Assembly: GCA_017544665.1 (NCBI GenBank)
Contig: JAFYDS010000147.1
Span: forward strand, 1-36,473
Direction of reading: 5' to 3'
DNA from: Clostridia bacterium
GTDB lineage: Bacteria > Bacillota > Clostridia > Oscillospirales > Acutalibacteraceae
DNA length: 36,473 bases
Shown here: positions 1 through 8,457 of the stretch, piece by piece
Numbering within the stretch: position 1 is the first letter of the stretch
Layout of the letters: every line of letters begins with the position of its first letter
The notes under the pieces: generated by a model
What the model saw: the letters and a program-made list of their open reading frames with translations, nothing else
Databases searched by the model: none
Told to the model about the DNA's origin: nothing
Made by a program: the position numbers and the translations under genes

Positions 1-2222
1 GCAATGTGCGACGCGAGATCGTCCATATTGTTCGTGCTCCACGCGAGCAGCTCGTCGTTCAGCCAGCCGCAGTCCTGCGCCGTCACCCCGTCGGAAACCA
101 GCAGCACGATATCCCCCGCCGCCAGCTGCAGCGTGCGGTGCGCGAGACCGACCTTGCGTAAAATACCGATCGGCAGAGACGGCGCTTCGATCTGCGTCAC
201 GCGGTCGCCCTGCCGCCAAAACGACGCCGCGGCGCCCGCTTTATAGAGGTCCGCCTGCCCGGTATAGACGTTGACGACCAGCCCGTCCGCCGTCGCGATC
301 GACTCGTCGCTCGATTTCACCAGCAGCGCACAGTTGACCAGCTTCAGCGCGCCCGGGAAAGCGAAGCCGCTTTTGAGCAGCTTTTCAAGCAGCGTTGCGG
401 TCAGGACGGAATCCACCGCCGCGCGCGCCCCGGTGCCCATCCCGTCGCTCAAGAGGGCGACGCTGCGCCCGCCCGGGTCCTGCAGCGTCCCGACACAGTC
501 GCCGCTGACGCCCGACGCCGCAAGCGGGATCTGCGCGCGTCCGCACAGCACGCGAAACGCCGCGCGTTCCCAGAACGTGACGACCGTCCGCAGATCCAAA
601 ATCGCGATCTCCTCTGGCGCGAATTGCCGCCCCGTCAGCGTTTCCAGCTTCTTGCGGATCAGTCCGAAATCCAGAGAGAACGCGTCCTCGAGCATCGTGA
701 TCTCCACGCTTGCGCGCCCGGACGGATCGGTGAAATAGTGCAGCGCATCCACATACTGCCCCGCGTCTGCGAGCGCCGTGCGCAAGGTCCGCGAGCGGTT
801 ACTGTCAACCACGCGGCTGCCGCGGACCAGAGACGCGACCTCCTCGAGAAAGTCCGCCAGCGTATCGAACTGATCGGTCACGACACCGCGCAGCTCCCGC
901 AGCTTTTCCTTTGCCGCAAGACCGGAAACAAAGTCGATGTAGCTTTGCCCGATCTGCGTCTTCAGCGCGCCGAAGCGCGGGCACCTGTCTTCGAGCGCCG
1001 TCTCTTCGTCCGCGTCCTCCTGCATCCCCGCGATCGTCAGGACGTCCGATGCCGTCTCTTCATAGCGGTCGTGCCAGCAGGCGGTCTTGCGCGGACAGCC
1101 CAGACAGACGTTTTGCTGCAGTTTGGAAAAGATCAGGTTCAGCTCCGGGTTGAGCACCCGGTCGAGCCGGCCGCTTGTCTTTTGGATCACCTGCGACACC
1201 TGCGAGACCTGAGACGCCGCGCGCAGGAGGTTGGCGGACGCGTAGAAATGGGTTTGCTCATCCGCGAGCAGCCCTTTCTTTTTCAGCAGCTCGCGCAGCT
1301 GTTCGAGCCGTTTCGACGGCACAAGAGAGAACGCGACGCAGGCGATGCCGATCTCCGCAAGACACCACAGCGTCTTGGCGTCGAGCCCGCCGGTGAACGC
1401 CGCGAGCGCCGCCGTCAAAGCGAAGAACAGCGCCGTCGCCGCCTGCCCGAGCGGCGAGAACACCCCGCTGACCAGCCCCGGCACGGCATAGAGCGCAAGC
1501 AAGAACCGCGTCCCGGGGAGCAGAGAGAGCGACGCGCCGGCGCAAAGCCCTGCGACCGCGCCGCCCTTCGCCCCGCTTTGCGAAGCGAAGAACAGCACCG
1601 CAAAACACGCCGCGATCCGCGCGGGCGACACGCCGAACGCCTCGTACGACGCGGCGCAGCTCAAAAGCAGGCAGCAGCAAAGCCCGAGCAGCGCGCCGTC
1701 CTGCGCCGAAAGATTTCCGATCCCGAGCGCGCGCACCGGGATCTGCAGCGCCCGCAAAAGCAGTGCGCAGCACAGCCCCGCCGCCGCACATTCCGCCGCG
1801 AGGAGCAGCAGTGCATATACCGAGACGCCCGTGAACGCGAGAAACGAAAGGCCGCAGCTCAAAACCGCGCAGGCCGTGACCGCCGGGAGCACCACCGTCC
1901 GCCGCAAAGAGGTAAACCGCCGTTCGATCGTGAGCCGGAACGCCGCGATCAGCACAAGCGCGCCGACGTGCCGCAGCGCCGTCTGCCACGGCTGCGCCGC
2001 GAACAGCCCGAGCGCGCCGCCCAGAAAACAGCCTGCGAGCGCATCGACCGGAGACGCCGCCAGAAACGCGGCGGCAAACGGAGAGAAACCATCAACCGCC
2101 CGCAGGCCGGCGAACAAAAACGCCGCGAGGACGCAAGCGGCCACGCGCAGATACCGCGCTTTCTCCCCTGTCTGCTGCGCCCTTTGCGCCGCTGTTTCCC
2201 GCCGCGGCAATGACAATCGCAT
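1..2222 (-). CDS. spoIIE: Stage II sporulation protein E (5' part, truncated by window edge)
   Basis: Membrane-bound PP2C-type serine phosphatase that dephosphorylates SpoIIAA in the forespore and so activates sigma-F. Read from ATG 2222, 740 codons are open to the window edge, so roughly the last 70-90 residues are missing. The N-terminal ~300 residues are a run of hydrophobic segments rich in Ala, Leu and Cys (multi-pass membrane domain). A middle region carries a CxxCP-like Cys cluster. The C-terminal part is the phosphatase, with metal-binding DGMGTG at residues 593-598 and SDGV at about 710-713. The ATG at 2222 is chosen over the ATGs at 2230 and 2227 because those are in another frame and abut the GGAAAGGG ribosome site, while 2222 sits about 9 nt after it. 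A TATAAT (2255-2260) lies just upstream with no clear -35. Long plus-strand open frames over this gene are GC-driven shadows. Confidence 0.93.
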   Translation of the reverse strand, partial: MRLSLPRRETAAQRAQQTGEKARYLRVAACVLAAFLFAGLRAVDGFSPFAAAFLAASPVDALAGCFLGGALGLFAAQPWQTALRHVGALVLIAAFRLTIERRFTSLRRTVVLPAVTACAVLSCGLSFLAFTGVSVYALLLLAAECAAAGLCCALLLRALQIPVRALGIGNLSAQDGALLGLCCCLLLSCAASYEAFGVSPARIAACFAVLFFASQSGAKGGAVAGLCAGASLSLLPGTRFLLALYAVPGLVSGVFSPLGQAATALFFALTAALAAFTGGLDAKTLWCLAEIGIACVAFSLVPSKRLEQLRELLKKKGLLADEQTHFYASANLLRAASQVSQVSQVIQKTSGRLDRVLNPELNLIFSKLQQNVCLGCPRKTACWHDRYEETASDVLTIAGMQEDADEETALEDRCPRFGALKTQIGQSYIDFVSGLAAKEKLRELRGVVTDQFDTLADFLEEVASLVRGSRVVDSNRSRTLRTALADAGQYVDALHYFTDPSGRASVEITMLEDAFSLDFGLIRKKLETLTGRQFAPEEIAILDLRTVVTFWERAAFRVLCGRAQIPLAASGVSGDCVGTLQDPGGRSVALLSDGMGTGARAAVDSVLTATLLEKLLKSGFAFPGALKLVNCALLVKSSDESIATADGLVVNVYTGQADLYKAGAAASFWRQGDRVTQIEAPSLPIGILRKVGLAHRTLQLAAGDIVLLVSDGVTAQDCGWLNDELLAWSTNNMDDLASHI

Positions 2223-2326
2223 ACCATCATCCCTTTCCAAACGCCATGGTTCCCATTATAGGACAAGCCCCGGGAGAAATCCGTCGGATCCTGCGGCAAC
2301 CGCGATTCCGCTGTTCGCGTTCGTTG

Positions 2327-2342
2327 GTTAGCAACGGCTAAC
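2327..2342. promoter_or_regulatory. Inverted repeat upstream of hydrogenase promoter
   Basis: Perfect dyad GTTAGC-AACG-GCTAAC in the spoIIE/hydrogenase intergenic space, about 25 nt upstream of where a -35 element for the hydrogenase operon would lie. The half-sites resemble the TGTTAA-type half-sites of the NADH-sensing repressor Rex, which controls fermentation and hydrogenase genes in clostridia, but the spacing between half-sites is two bases longer than the usual site. A generic operator or a small hairpin is equally possible. Confidence 0.35.
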
Positions 2343-2386
2343 ATTGTTCTTTTTTGAAAATTCCTCTATCCAAAAAAGAAATGGTA

Positions 2387-2395
2387 TGGTATAAT
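2387..2395 (+). promoter_or_regulatory. Extended -10 promoter of hydrogenase operon
   Basis: TGG-TATAAT at 2387-2395 is a perfect extended -10 (TGnTATAAT). The -35 region at 17-bp spacing is weak, which an extended -10 can compensate. The implied transcript start near 2402 lies downstream of the ATG at 2354, which excludes that codon as the start of the first gene and leaves a leader of about 60 nt before the TTG at 2462. Confidence 0.7.
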
Positions 2396-2461
2396 GATTG
2401 TGTATGGTGGCGAATTGTCATCTTCAAAAAATCGAAGACGAAGAAACGGAGGAACTCTCTC

Positions 2462-4291
2462 TTGAGCAGATTTACGATTCCGACCCCTGCCGCCGCGCAG
2501 GGCGTCATCGACACGCTGTATGCCGACCTCGGCCGCCGTCTGCAGTCCAACGCTGTCGGCGTCTGCCCGGTCGACCTCGCGAGCGCGTTCGTCAAGCTGT
2601 GCCACAGCCAGTCCTGCGGCAAGTGCACCCCCTGCCGGATCGGTCTGGGGCAGCTGCACCGCCTGCTGGAGCGGCTCTTGGACGGCGACGCGGACGAAGC
2701 GGCGCTCGATCTCATTGAAAAAACCGCCCGCGTGATCTCGCTGACCGCGGACTGCGCCATCGGCTATGAAGCGGCGAACATGGTGCTGCGCTCGCTCAAA
2801 GCGAACAAAGCGGACTACGAAGCCCATCTCAAGGGCGACTGCACGGCGCACTTCGACGCGCCCGTGCCCTGCGTCACGCTCTGCCCCGCCAATGTGGACA
2901 TTCCCGGCTATATCGCGCTCGTCAGCGCCGGCCGCTACGCCGACGCGGTGCGCCTAATCCGCAAGGACAACCCGTTCCCGTCCGCCTGCGCGCTCGTCTG
3001 CGAGCATCCGTGCGAATCGCACTGCCGCCGCCGTCTTTTGGACGACGCGGTCAATATCCGCGGACTCAAGCGCATGGCAGTCGATAACGCGGGCGACGTC
3101 CCCGTCCCGGCAAGCGCGCCCAAAACGGGCAAGAAGGTCGCCATTATCGGCGGCGGTCCGTCCGGTCTTTCCGCGGCGTACTACCTCGCCCTCATGGGAC
3201 ACGACGTGACCGTATTTGAAAAACGCAAACAGCTCGGCGGCATGCTGCGCTACGGCATCCCGAGCTACCGGCTCCCGCGCGAGACGCTCGATCAGGAGAT
3301 CGCGTCGATCCTTTCCGCCGGCGTCACCGCGAAAACGGGCGTCGATATCGGGACGGATATCACTTTCGCCCAACTGAAAGCGGACTACGACGCCGTCTAT
3401 ATCTCGATCGGCGCACACACCGACAACAAACTGGGCATCGAAGGCGAAACCGGCAAGGGCGTCATCTCCGCGGTCCAGATGCTGCGCGGCATCGGCGACG
3501 GCGAGATGCCCGATTTCAAGGACAAGAACGTCGTCATCGTCGGCGGCGGCAACGTCGCGATGGACTGCACCCGCAGTTCGATGCGCCTCGGCGCGAAGAC
3601 GGTCACCTGCGTCTATCGCCGCCGTAAGGAGGACATGACCGCCCTGCCCGAAGAGGTCGAGGGCGCGATCGCGGAAGGCTGCGAAGTGATGGAACTGGCC
3701 GCGCCGGTCTCGGTGGAACTGAACGCCGACGGCTGCGTCACCGGACTCTGGGTCCAGCCGCAGATGATCTCCAACATTTCGCGCGGCCGACCCGCGCCGG
3801 TCAAGGCGGACGCGGACAAGTTCCTCGTCCCCGCCGACATCGTTGTCGTCGCGATCGGTCAGGCGATCGAATCCGAACACTTTGCTGAAAACGGCATCGA
3901 GACCAAATGGGGCCGCATCGTGGCGGATATGGATACCATCGTCAAAGGACAAGACGGCGTCTTCGCCGGCGGCGACTGCGTCACCGGTCCCGCCACCGCC
4001 ATCCGCGCCATCGCGGCCGGCAAGAGCGCGGCGGCGAACATCGACAGCTATCTCGGCTTCCATCATCCGATCGAAGCGGGCGTGGATATCCCCGCCCCGC
4101 CGCTCGCCCCGCAGCCGCCTTGCGGCAGGATCAACCTGCCCGAGCGTCCGGCGGCGGAACGCAGATATGATTTCAAGCTGATGGAATACCCGATGACGCT
4201 CCAGCAGGCATCGCAGGAAGCTGCCCGGTGTCTCCGCTGTGACCACTTCGGGTTCGGCGCGCTGAAGGGAGGCAGAACATGGCAATGGTAA
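2462..4291 (+). CDS. NuoF-like Fe-S / GltD-like FAD-NAD(P)H oxidoreductase, hydrogenase partner
   Basis: A 609-residue flavoprotein that probably passes electrons between NAD(P)H and the [FeFe] hydrogenase encoded next. Residues ~30-115 match the C-terminal 4Fe-4S domain of NuoF (SCGKCTPCR at 51-59, with a fourth Cys at 98). Residues ~125-215 form the Fer4_20 domain of glutamate synthase small subunits (Cys at 137, 141, 180, 184, 188). The rest is a GltD-type pyridine nucleotide-disulfide oxidoreductase with two dinucleotide folds (GGGPSG near 230, GGGN near 360) and a final AGGD motif. The TTG start is chosen because GGAGGA lies 8 nt upstream and the promoter excludes the earlier ATG. The stop overlaps the hydrogenase start by 13 nt. 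This architecture fits the glutamate-synthase-linked (group A2) hydrogenases; the physiological direction is not known. The NuoF flavin/NADH domain itself is absent. Confidence 0.85.
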   Translation: MSRFTIPTPAAAQGVIDTLYADLGRRLQSNAVGVCPVDLASAFVKLCHSQSCGKCTPCRIGLGQLHRLLERLLDGDADEAALDLIEKTARVISLTADCAIGYEAANMVLRSLKANKADYEAHLKGDCTAHFDAPVPCVTLCPANVDIPGYIALVSAGRYADAVRLIRKDNPFPSACALVCEHPCESHCRRRLLDDAVNIRGLKRMAVDNAGDVPVPASAPKTGKKVAIIGGGPSGLSAAYYLALMGHDVTVFEKRKQLGGMLRYGIPSYRLPRETLDQEIASILSAGVTAKTGVDIGTDITFAQLKADYDAVYISIGAHTDNKLGIEGETGKGVISAVQMLRGIGDGEMPDFKDKNVVIVGGGNVAMDCTRSSMRLGAKTVTCVYRRRKEDMTALPEEVEGAIAEGCEVMELAAPVSVELNADGCVTGLWVQPQMISNISRGRPAPVKADADKFLVPADIVVVAIGQAIESEHFAENGIETKWGRIVADMDTIVKGQDGVFAGGDCVTGPATAIRAIAAGKSAAANIDSYLGFHHPIEAGVDIPAPPLAPQPPCGRINLPERPAAERRYDFKLMEYPMTLQQASQEAARCLRCDHFGFGALKGGRTWQW

Positions 4292-6006
4292 CGCTGAAAA
4301 TTGACAACATCGAGCTGCAGGTCGGCGAAGAACTGACGATCCTCGAAGCCGCGAAGACCGCGGGCATCGAGATCCCGACCCTGTGCTATTTCAAAGAACT
4401 CAACGAGATCGGCGCGTGCCGCGTCTGCGTCGTGGAGATCGAAGGCATTGACCGCCTTGTTGCCGCCTGCAACACCAAAGTGCAAAACGGCATGGTCGTC
4501 TTCACCAACAGTCCGCGCGTCCGCGAAGCAAGAAAGGTCAACGTGGAGCTGATCCTCAGCGAACACGACTGCTACTGCCCGACCTGCGTAAGAAGCGGCA
4601 ACTGCAAGCTGCAGGAAATCGCGAACGACCTCAACATCCTCGACCTTTGCTATGAACGCGCGCCGGAACGCAACGCGCCGGACGGCGGTTTCCCGCTGAT
4701 CCGCACGGCGTCCAAGTGCATCAAGTGTATGCGCTGCGTACAGGTCTGCGACAAGGTCCAGTCGCTGAACATCTGGGAAGTCAAGAACACCGGCGGCCGG
4801 ACAACGATCGGCGTCAAGGACGGCAAAAAAGTCTGGGACACCGACTGCTCCCTGTGCGGCCAGTGCATCACCCATTGTCCGGTCGGCGCGCTGCGCGTCC
4901 GCGACGACACCGAAAAGGTCTGGGCGGCGCTCGCCGATCCGGAGATCACCACCGTGGTGCAGATTGCGCCCGCCGTGCGTTCCGCCTGGGCGGAGGGCCT
5001 CGGCCTTTCGAAAGAAGAAGCGACCGAAAAGCGGATGGTCGCCGCGGTCAAGGCGCTCGGCTTCGACTATGTATTCGACACCGACTTCGCCGCCGACCTC
5101 ACAATCATGGAAGAGGGCAGCGAATTCCTCGACCGGCTGCAGAACGGCGGCGTACTGCCGCTGATGACCTCCTGCTGCCCGGGCTGGGTGCGGTTCCTCA
5201 AGGGCCAGTACCCCGAGCTGACCGACAACCTTTCGAGCGCGAAGAGCCCGCAGGGGATGTTCGGCGCGGTGGCAAAGAGCTACTTTACCGAAAAGATCGG
5301 CGTCGACCCGCACAAGCTCTTCTGCCTTTCCGTCATGCCCTGCACGGCGAAAAAGCACGAGGTCGCCATTCCGGCGCTGAACGACGCCTGCGGCGACCCG
5401 GACGTGGACGTATCTCTGACGACGCGCGAACTGGCGCGGATGCTGCGTGAAAGCCACGTCAATGTCAAAGACCTGCCCGAAGCGGAGTTTGACTCCCCGC
5501 TCGGCACGGCCACCGGCGCGGGCGTCATCTTCGGCGCGACCGGCGGCGTGATGGAAGCGGCGCTGCGCTCGGCGTACTATCTCGTCACAGGCAAGAACCC
5601 CGACGCCGACGCGTTCAGGGACGTCCGCGGACTCGACGGCTGGAAGGAAGCGACCTATGACGTCGCGGGCACCCCGGTGCGCGTGGCGGTCGCGAGCGGC
5701 CTTGGCAACGCGCGCAAGCTGATCGAAGCGGTCAAGGCCGGCGAAGTCCAGTATGATTTCATCGAAGTCATGGCCTGCCCGGGCGGCTGCGCGGGCGGTG
5801 GCGGACAGCCGATCCACGACGGCGAAGAGAAGGCCGGCGAACGCGGCAGCATCCTTTACGCGCTCGACAAGAGCATGCCGCTGCGCTTCTCGCACGAGAA
5901 CCCGGCGGTCCAGACGCTCTACAAAGAGTACATGGAAGCCCCGCTGTCGCACAAGGCGCACCATCTGCTGCATACCGACCACCATGCGTGGGAAATGCCG
6001 AAATAA
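4279..6006 (+). CDS. [FeFe] hydrogenase, GltD-linked (group A2-like)
   Basis: Reversible H2-forming or H2-oxidising iron-only hydrogenase, 575 residues, cytoplasmic (no signal peptide). Domains in order: 2Fe-2S ferredoxin (Cys 36, 47, 50, 64); His-Cys3 4Fe-4S motif (His 96, Cys 100, 103, 109); two 4Fe-4S ferredoxin motifs (Cys 147/150/153/157 and 190/193/196/200); then the H-cluster domain with TSCCPGW (297-303), MPCTAKKHE (353-361) and CPGGCAGGGGQP (500-511); finally the small-subunit-like tail. All H-cluster cysteines (300, 355, 500, 504) and the proton-relay Cys 299 are present, so the enzyme should be active. AAGGGAGG sits just upstream of ATG 4279, which lies inside the end of the preceding gene, implying translational coupling. 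Maturases HydEFG are not in the window. Confidence 0.96.
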   Translation: MAMVTLKIDNIELQVGEELTILEAAKTAGIEIPTLCYFKELNEIGACRVCVVEIEGIDRLVAACNTKVQNGMVVFTNSPRVREARKVNVELILSEHDCYCPTCVRSGNCKLQEIANDLNILDLCYERAPERNAPDGGFPLIRTASKCIKCMRCVQVCDKVQSLNIWEVKNTGGRTTIGVKDGKKVWDTDCSLCGQCITHCPVGALRVRDDTEKVWAALADPEITTVVQIAPAVRSAWAEGLGLSKEEATEKRMVAAVKALGFDYVFDTDFAADLTIMEEGSEFLDRLQNGGVLPLMTSCCPGWVRFLKGQYPELTDNLSSAKSPQGMFGAVAKSYFTEKIGVDPHKLFCLSVMPCTAKKHEVAIPALNDACGDPDVDVSLTTRELARMLRESHVNVKDLPEAEFDSPLGTATGAGVIFGATGGVMEAALRSAYYLVTGKNPDADAFRDVRGLDGWKEATYDVAGTPVRVAVASGLGNARKLIEAVKAGEVQYDFIEVMACPGGCAGGGGQPIHDGEEKAGERGSILYALDKSMPLRFSHENPAVQTLYKEYMEAPLSHKAHHLLHTDHHAWEMPK

Positions 6007-6012
6007 GTCGAT

Positions 6013-6044
6013 AAAAAAAGCCGCTCCTCGTGAGCGGCTTTTTT
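6013..6044 (+). terminator. Intrinsic terminator of hydrogenase operon
   Basis: GCCGCTC (6020-6026), loop CTCGT, GAGCGGC (6032-6038), then six T; an A-run precedes the stem so it could also work on the minus strand. It begins 14 nt after the hydrogenase stop. Confidence 0.9.
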
Positions 6045-6052
6045 AGTGCACA

Positions 6053-6073
6053 GTGGTTCGTGGTCAGTGGTCA
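6053..6073. repeat. Three heptamer tandem repeats (GTGGTCA type)
   Basis: GTGGTTC-GTGGTCA-GTGGTCA in head-to-tail array in the convergent intergenic space between the hydrogenase and araD. No coding frame runs through it. Confidence 0.7.
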
Positions 6074-6081
6074 GAAGTGCA

Positions 6082-6113
6082 AAGGGATTAAGGGATAAAG
6101 GGATTAAGGGATT
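6082..6113. repeat. Four octamer tandem repeats (AAGGGATT type)
   Basis: Four contiguous copies of AAGGGATT, the second ending in A, directly following the heptamer array. A simple-sequence tract of this kind is expected to vary in copy number between strains. Confidence 0.8.
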
Positions 6114-6114
6114 A

Positions 6115-6151
6115 GATGAAAGCAGCCGCCCACCGGGCGGCTGCTTTCATC
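6115..6151. terminator. Long perfect hairpin at the end of araD
   Basis: Sixteen-base-pair perfect stem (6115-6130 with 6136-6151) and a 5-nt loop. It overlaps the araD stop codon (6147-6149). There is no clean T-run on the minus strand, so it may be a 3'-end stabilising or terminating hairpin for the minus-strand operon, facing the hydrogenase terminator. Confidence 0.65.
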
Positions 6152-6833
6152 TTTGTCCATAATACGCGTTCTTGCCGTGTTTGCGCAAAAAGTGCTTGTC
6201 GAGCAGTTCCTGCTGCATCCGCGGGAGATCCGGGTTCAGCTGCATCGCGTGCCACGCCATGAACGCGACCTCTTCAAGGACAACGGCGTTGTGGACCGCC
6301 GCCATCGCGTCCTTGCCCCAGGCGAAGGGGCCGTGGGAGTGCACCAGCACCGCCGGAACGTCCGCCGCGTTGTCGCCGACGGTCTCGAGGATCACCTTGC
6401 CGGTCTCCTTCTCATATTCGCCCGCGATCTCGGCGGGCGTCATCTTCCGCGAGACGGGAATATCGCCGTAAAAGTCGTCCGCGTGGGTCGTCCCGAGCGC
6501 CGGGATCGGCAGACCCGCCTGCGCAAACGTCGTCGCCCAGCGGGAGTGGGTGTGCACGACGCCGCCGATTTTCAGGTACGCCTTATATAATTCGAGGTGC
6601 GTCGGCGTGTCGGACGAGGGGTTGAGCCTACCCTCCACGACGTTGCCGTCGAGATCGACCACGACCATATCGGCGGCGGTCATCGTCTCATATGACACGC
6701 CCGAGGGCTTGATCACAACGAGATTCGTCTTCCGGTCGATCGCGGAGACATTGCCCCAGGTGAACGTGACGAGGTTGTGCTTCGGAAGCAGCAAATTTGC
6801 CTGTAAAACCTGTTCTTTGAGTTGTTCCAGCAT
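6147..6833 (-). CDS. araD: L-ribulose-5-phosphate 4-epimerase
   Basis: Class II aldolase/AraD family, 228 residues, the normal size. It interconverts L-ribulose 5-phosphate and D-xylulose 5-phosphate, feeding pentoses into the pentose phosphate pathway. Family motifs: GNVS near 28, KPSGV near 43, SSDTPTH near 73, the zinc-binding HTHSRW near 94, and the C-terminal histidines and tyrosine (KNAYYGQ). Start ATG 6833 has GGGGAGG about 8 nt upstream and lies only 3 nt after the kinase stop, so the two are translationally coupled and likely act in sequence (phosphorylation, then epimerisation). No arabinose isomerase or regulator is adjacent. Confidence 0.92.
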   Translation of the reverse strand: MLEQLKEQVLQANLLLPKHNLVTFTWGNVSAIDRKTNLVVIKPSGVSYETMTAADMVVVDLDGNVVEGRLNPSSDTPTHLELYKAYLKIGGVVHTHSRWATTFAQAGLPIPALGTTHADDFYGDIPVSRKMTPAEIAGEYEKETGKVILETVGDNAADVPAVLVHSHGPFAWGKDAMAAVHNAVVLEEVAFMAWHAMQLNPDLPRMQQELLDKHFLRKHGKNAYYGQR

Positions 6834-6836
6834 GGA

Positions 6837-8417
6837 TCATCCCTCCCCGTAAAGCAGCGTTTCCGCCGCCTTTTCGAGCGGCAGCGCCGCCTTGTAGCGT
6901 TTGAGATACTGCGCGAAGCCCGCCGTGTCCGCTTCCTGCGGCGCGACGGTCGTTTTTTCCGTTGCGGCAAAGACGCGCTGCGCGAGATAATCCGGCAGCG
7001 ACTGTGTTTTGCCGTCGAGCAGATACATCGCGAGGATCGCCATCCCCCACGGTCCGCCGACGTCCGCGGTCTGCATCACCGTGACCGGGCTGCCTGTCGC
7101 CGCCGCCATCATGCGGCTGCCGGCGTTGGCCGATTTGAAGAAGCCGCCGTGCCCGTAGAGACAGTCGATCGCGACCTGCTCTTTCCAAAGCAGCTCCATT
7201 CCGATGCGCAGAGTGGACAGCGCGGAGAAGAGCAGACTGCGCGCAAAATTGGCGAAGACCAGTTTGCTGCCGCGCGGGCGCAGCAGCAGCGGCACGCCGT
7301 TCTTGACGCCGGTGATCGATTCGCCGGACAGATAGTTGAACGCCGTCAGCCCGCCCGCGTCAATGTCGCCCGCGAGCGCCGTGTTATACAGCGCGCCGAA
7401 GACCTGATCTTTGCCGAGCGGCAGACCGGTCGTTTTTGCAAAATCCAGGAGCAGACCCGCCCACGCGTCGATATCGGCGGTGCAGTTGTTGCAGTGCACC
7501 ATCGCGACGGGCGCGCCGTCCGGCGTCGTGACCATGTCGATCTCGGGATAGACCTTGCTGAGCGGACGCTCGAGGACGACCATCGCGAAGACGCTCGTCC
7601 CGGCGGAGACGTTTCCGGTGCGTGGGCGAACACTGTTGGTCGCGACCATGCCGGTCCCGGCATCTCCCTCCGGCGGACAGAACGGGATCCCCGGCTGCAG
7701 CGTGCCGCTCGGATCAAGGAGCAGCGCGCCCTGCGCAGTCAGCGTACCCGCCGCCTGTCCCGCCGCCTTGACGGCAGGCAGAATTTCGCGCAGCGTCCAC
7801 GGAAAGCCCTTGTCGGCGACGAGGGCGTCGAACGACGCGAGCATCGTCTTGTCGTAATCGCAGATTGCGGAATCGATCGGGAACATGCCTGCCGCTTCGC
7901 CGACGCCGACGATGCGCTCACCGGTCAGCCGGTAGTGGAGATAGCCCGCGAGCGTCGTCAGCGCGCGGATGTCCCCCACGTGCGGCTCGCCGTTCAAAAT
8001 CGCCTGATAGAGGTGGGCGATGCTCCAGCGCTCGGGAATGTTGAACGAAAAGCGTTCGGTGAGCGCCTTCGCCGCGTCCCCGGTCGTCGTGTTGCGCCAG
8101 GTACGGAACGGTACAAGAAAGCGGTCGTTTTCGTCGAGCGCGACATAGCCGTGCATCATCGCCGAAATGCCGATCGCGCCGACCGTCGTCAGCGGCGCGC
8201 CGAACCGGTCGCGCACGTTCGCCTGCAGCGACGCAAACGACTGCTGCAGCGCGGTGATGATCTCGTCATGCGCATAGGTCCAGTAGCCGCCGTTGAAGCT
8301 GTTTTCCCAATCATAGACGCCTTCGGCGAGGACGCGGTAGCTGCGGTCGATCAGCACCGCCTTGACCCGCGTGGAGCCGAATTCGATGCCGAGGGTGGTG
8401 GTTGAAAAGTCTGTCAT
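6837..8417 (-). CDS. FGGY-family carbohydrate kinase (probable L-ribulokinase)
   Basis: ATP-dependent sugar kinase of 526 residues. The N-terminal phosphate-binding motif GIEFGSTRVKAVLID lies at about 10-24 and a MHGYVAL-type substrate loop follows near 110; the second actin-like half contains the Gly-rich GNVSAGTSVFAM and GHGGFFKS segments. Coupling to araD by a 3-nt gap suggests L-ribulose or a related ketopentose as substrate. However, sequence alone does not separate ribulokinase from xylulokinase or other FGGY kinases, so no symbol is given. Start ATG 8417 has GGAGG 8 nt upstream. Confidence 0.85.
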   Translation of the reverse strand: MTDFSTTTLGIEFGSTRVKAVLIDRSYRVLAEGVYDWENSFNGGYWTYAHDEIITALQQSFASLQANVRDRFGAPLTTVGAIGISAMMHGYVALDENDRFLVPFRTWRNTTTGDAAKALTERFSFNIPERWSIAHLYQAILNGEPHVGDIRALTTLAGYLHYRLTGERIVGVGEAAGMFPIDSAICDYDKTMLASFDALVADKGFPWTLREILPAVKAAGQAAGTLTAQGALLLDPSGTLQPGIPFCPPEGDAGTGMVATNSVRPRTGNVSAGTSVFAMVVLERPLSKVYPEIDMVTTPDGAPVAMVHCNNCTADIDAWAGLLLDFAKTTGLPLGKDQVFGALYNTALAGDIDAGGLTAFNYLSGESITGVKNGVPLLLRPRGSKLVFANFARSLLFSALSTLRIGMELLWKEQVAIDCLYGHGGFFKSANAGSRMMAAATGSPVTVMQTADVGGPWGMAILAMYLLDGKTQSLPDYLAQRVFAATEKTTVAPQEADTAGFAQYLKRYKAALPLEKAAETLLYGEG

Positions 8418-8457
8418 AGAAAAACCTCCGAAGGTCGTTTTAATTTGGAATTCGGAA

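Noticed and set aside
624..2213. 529-codon plus-strand frame over spoIIE
   Set aside because: It is antisense to a clear SpoIIE frame, has Arg/Gln-rich low-complexity translation, and reflects high GC at third positions.
2354..2461. N-terminal extension of the flavoprotein from ATG 2354
   Set aside because: The codons lie across the promoter; the transcript start follows them and the TTG has the ribosome site.
4063..5985. 640-codon minus-strand frame over the hydrogenase
   Set aside because: Antisense to an enzyme with all catalytic motifs; no ribosome site and no recognisable domain.
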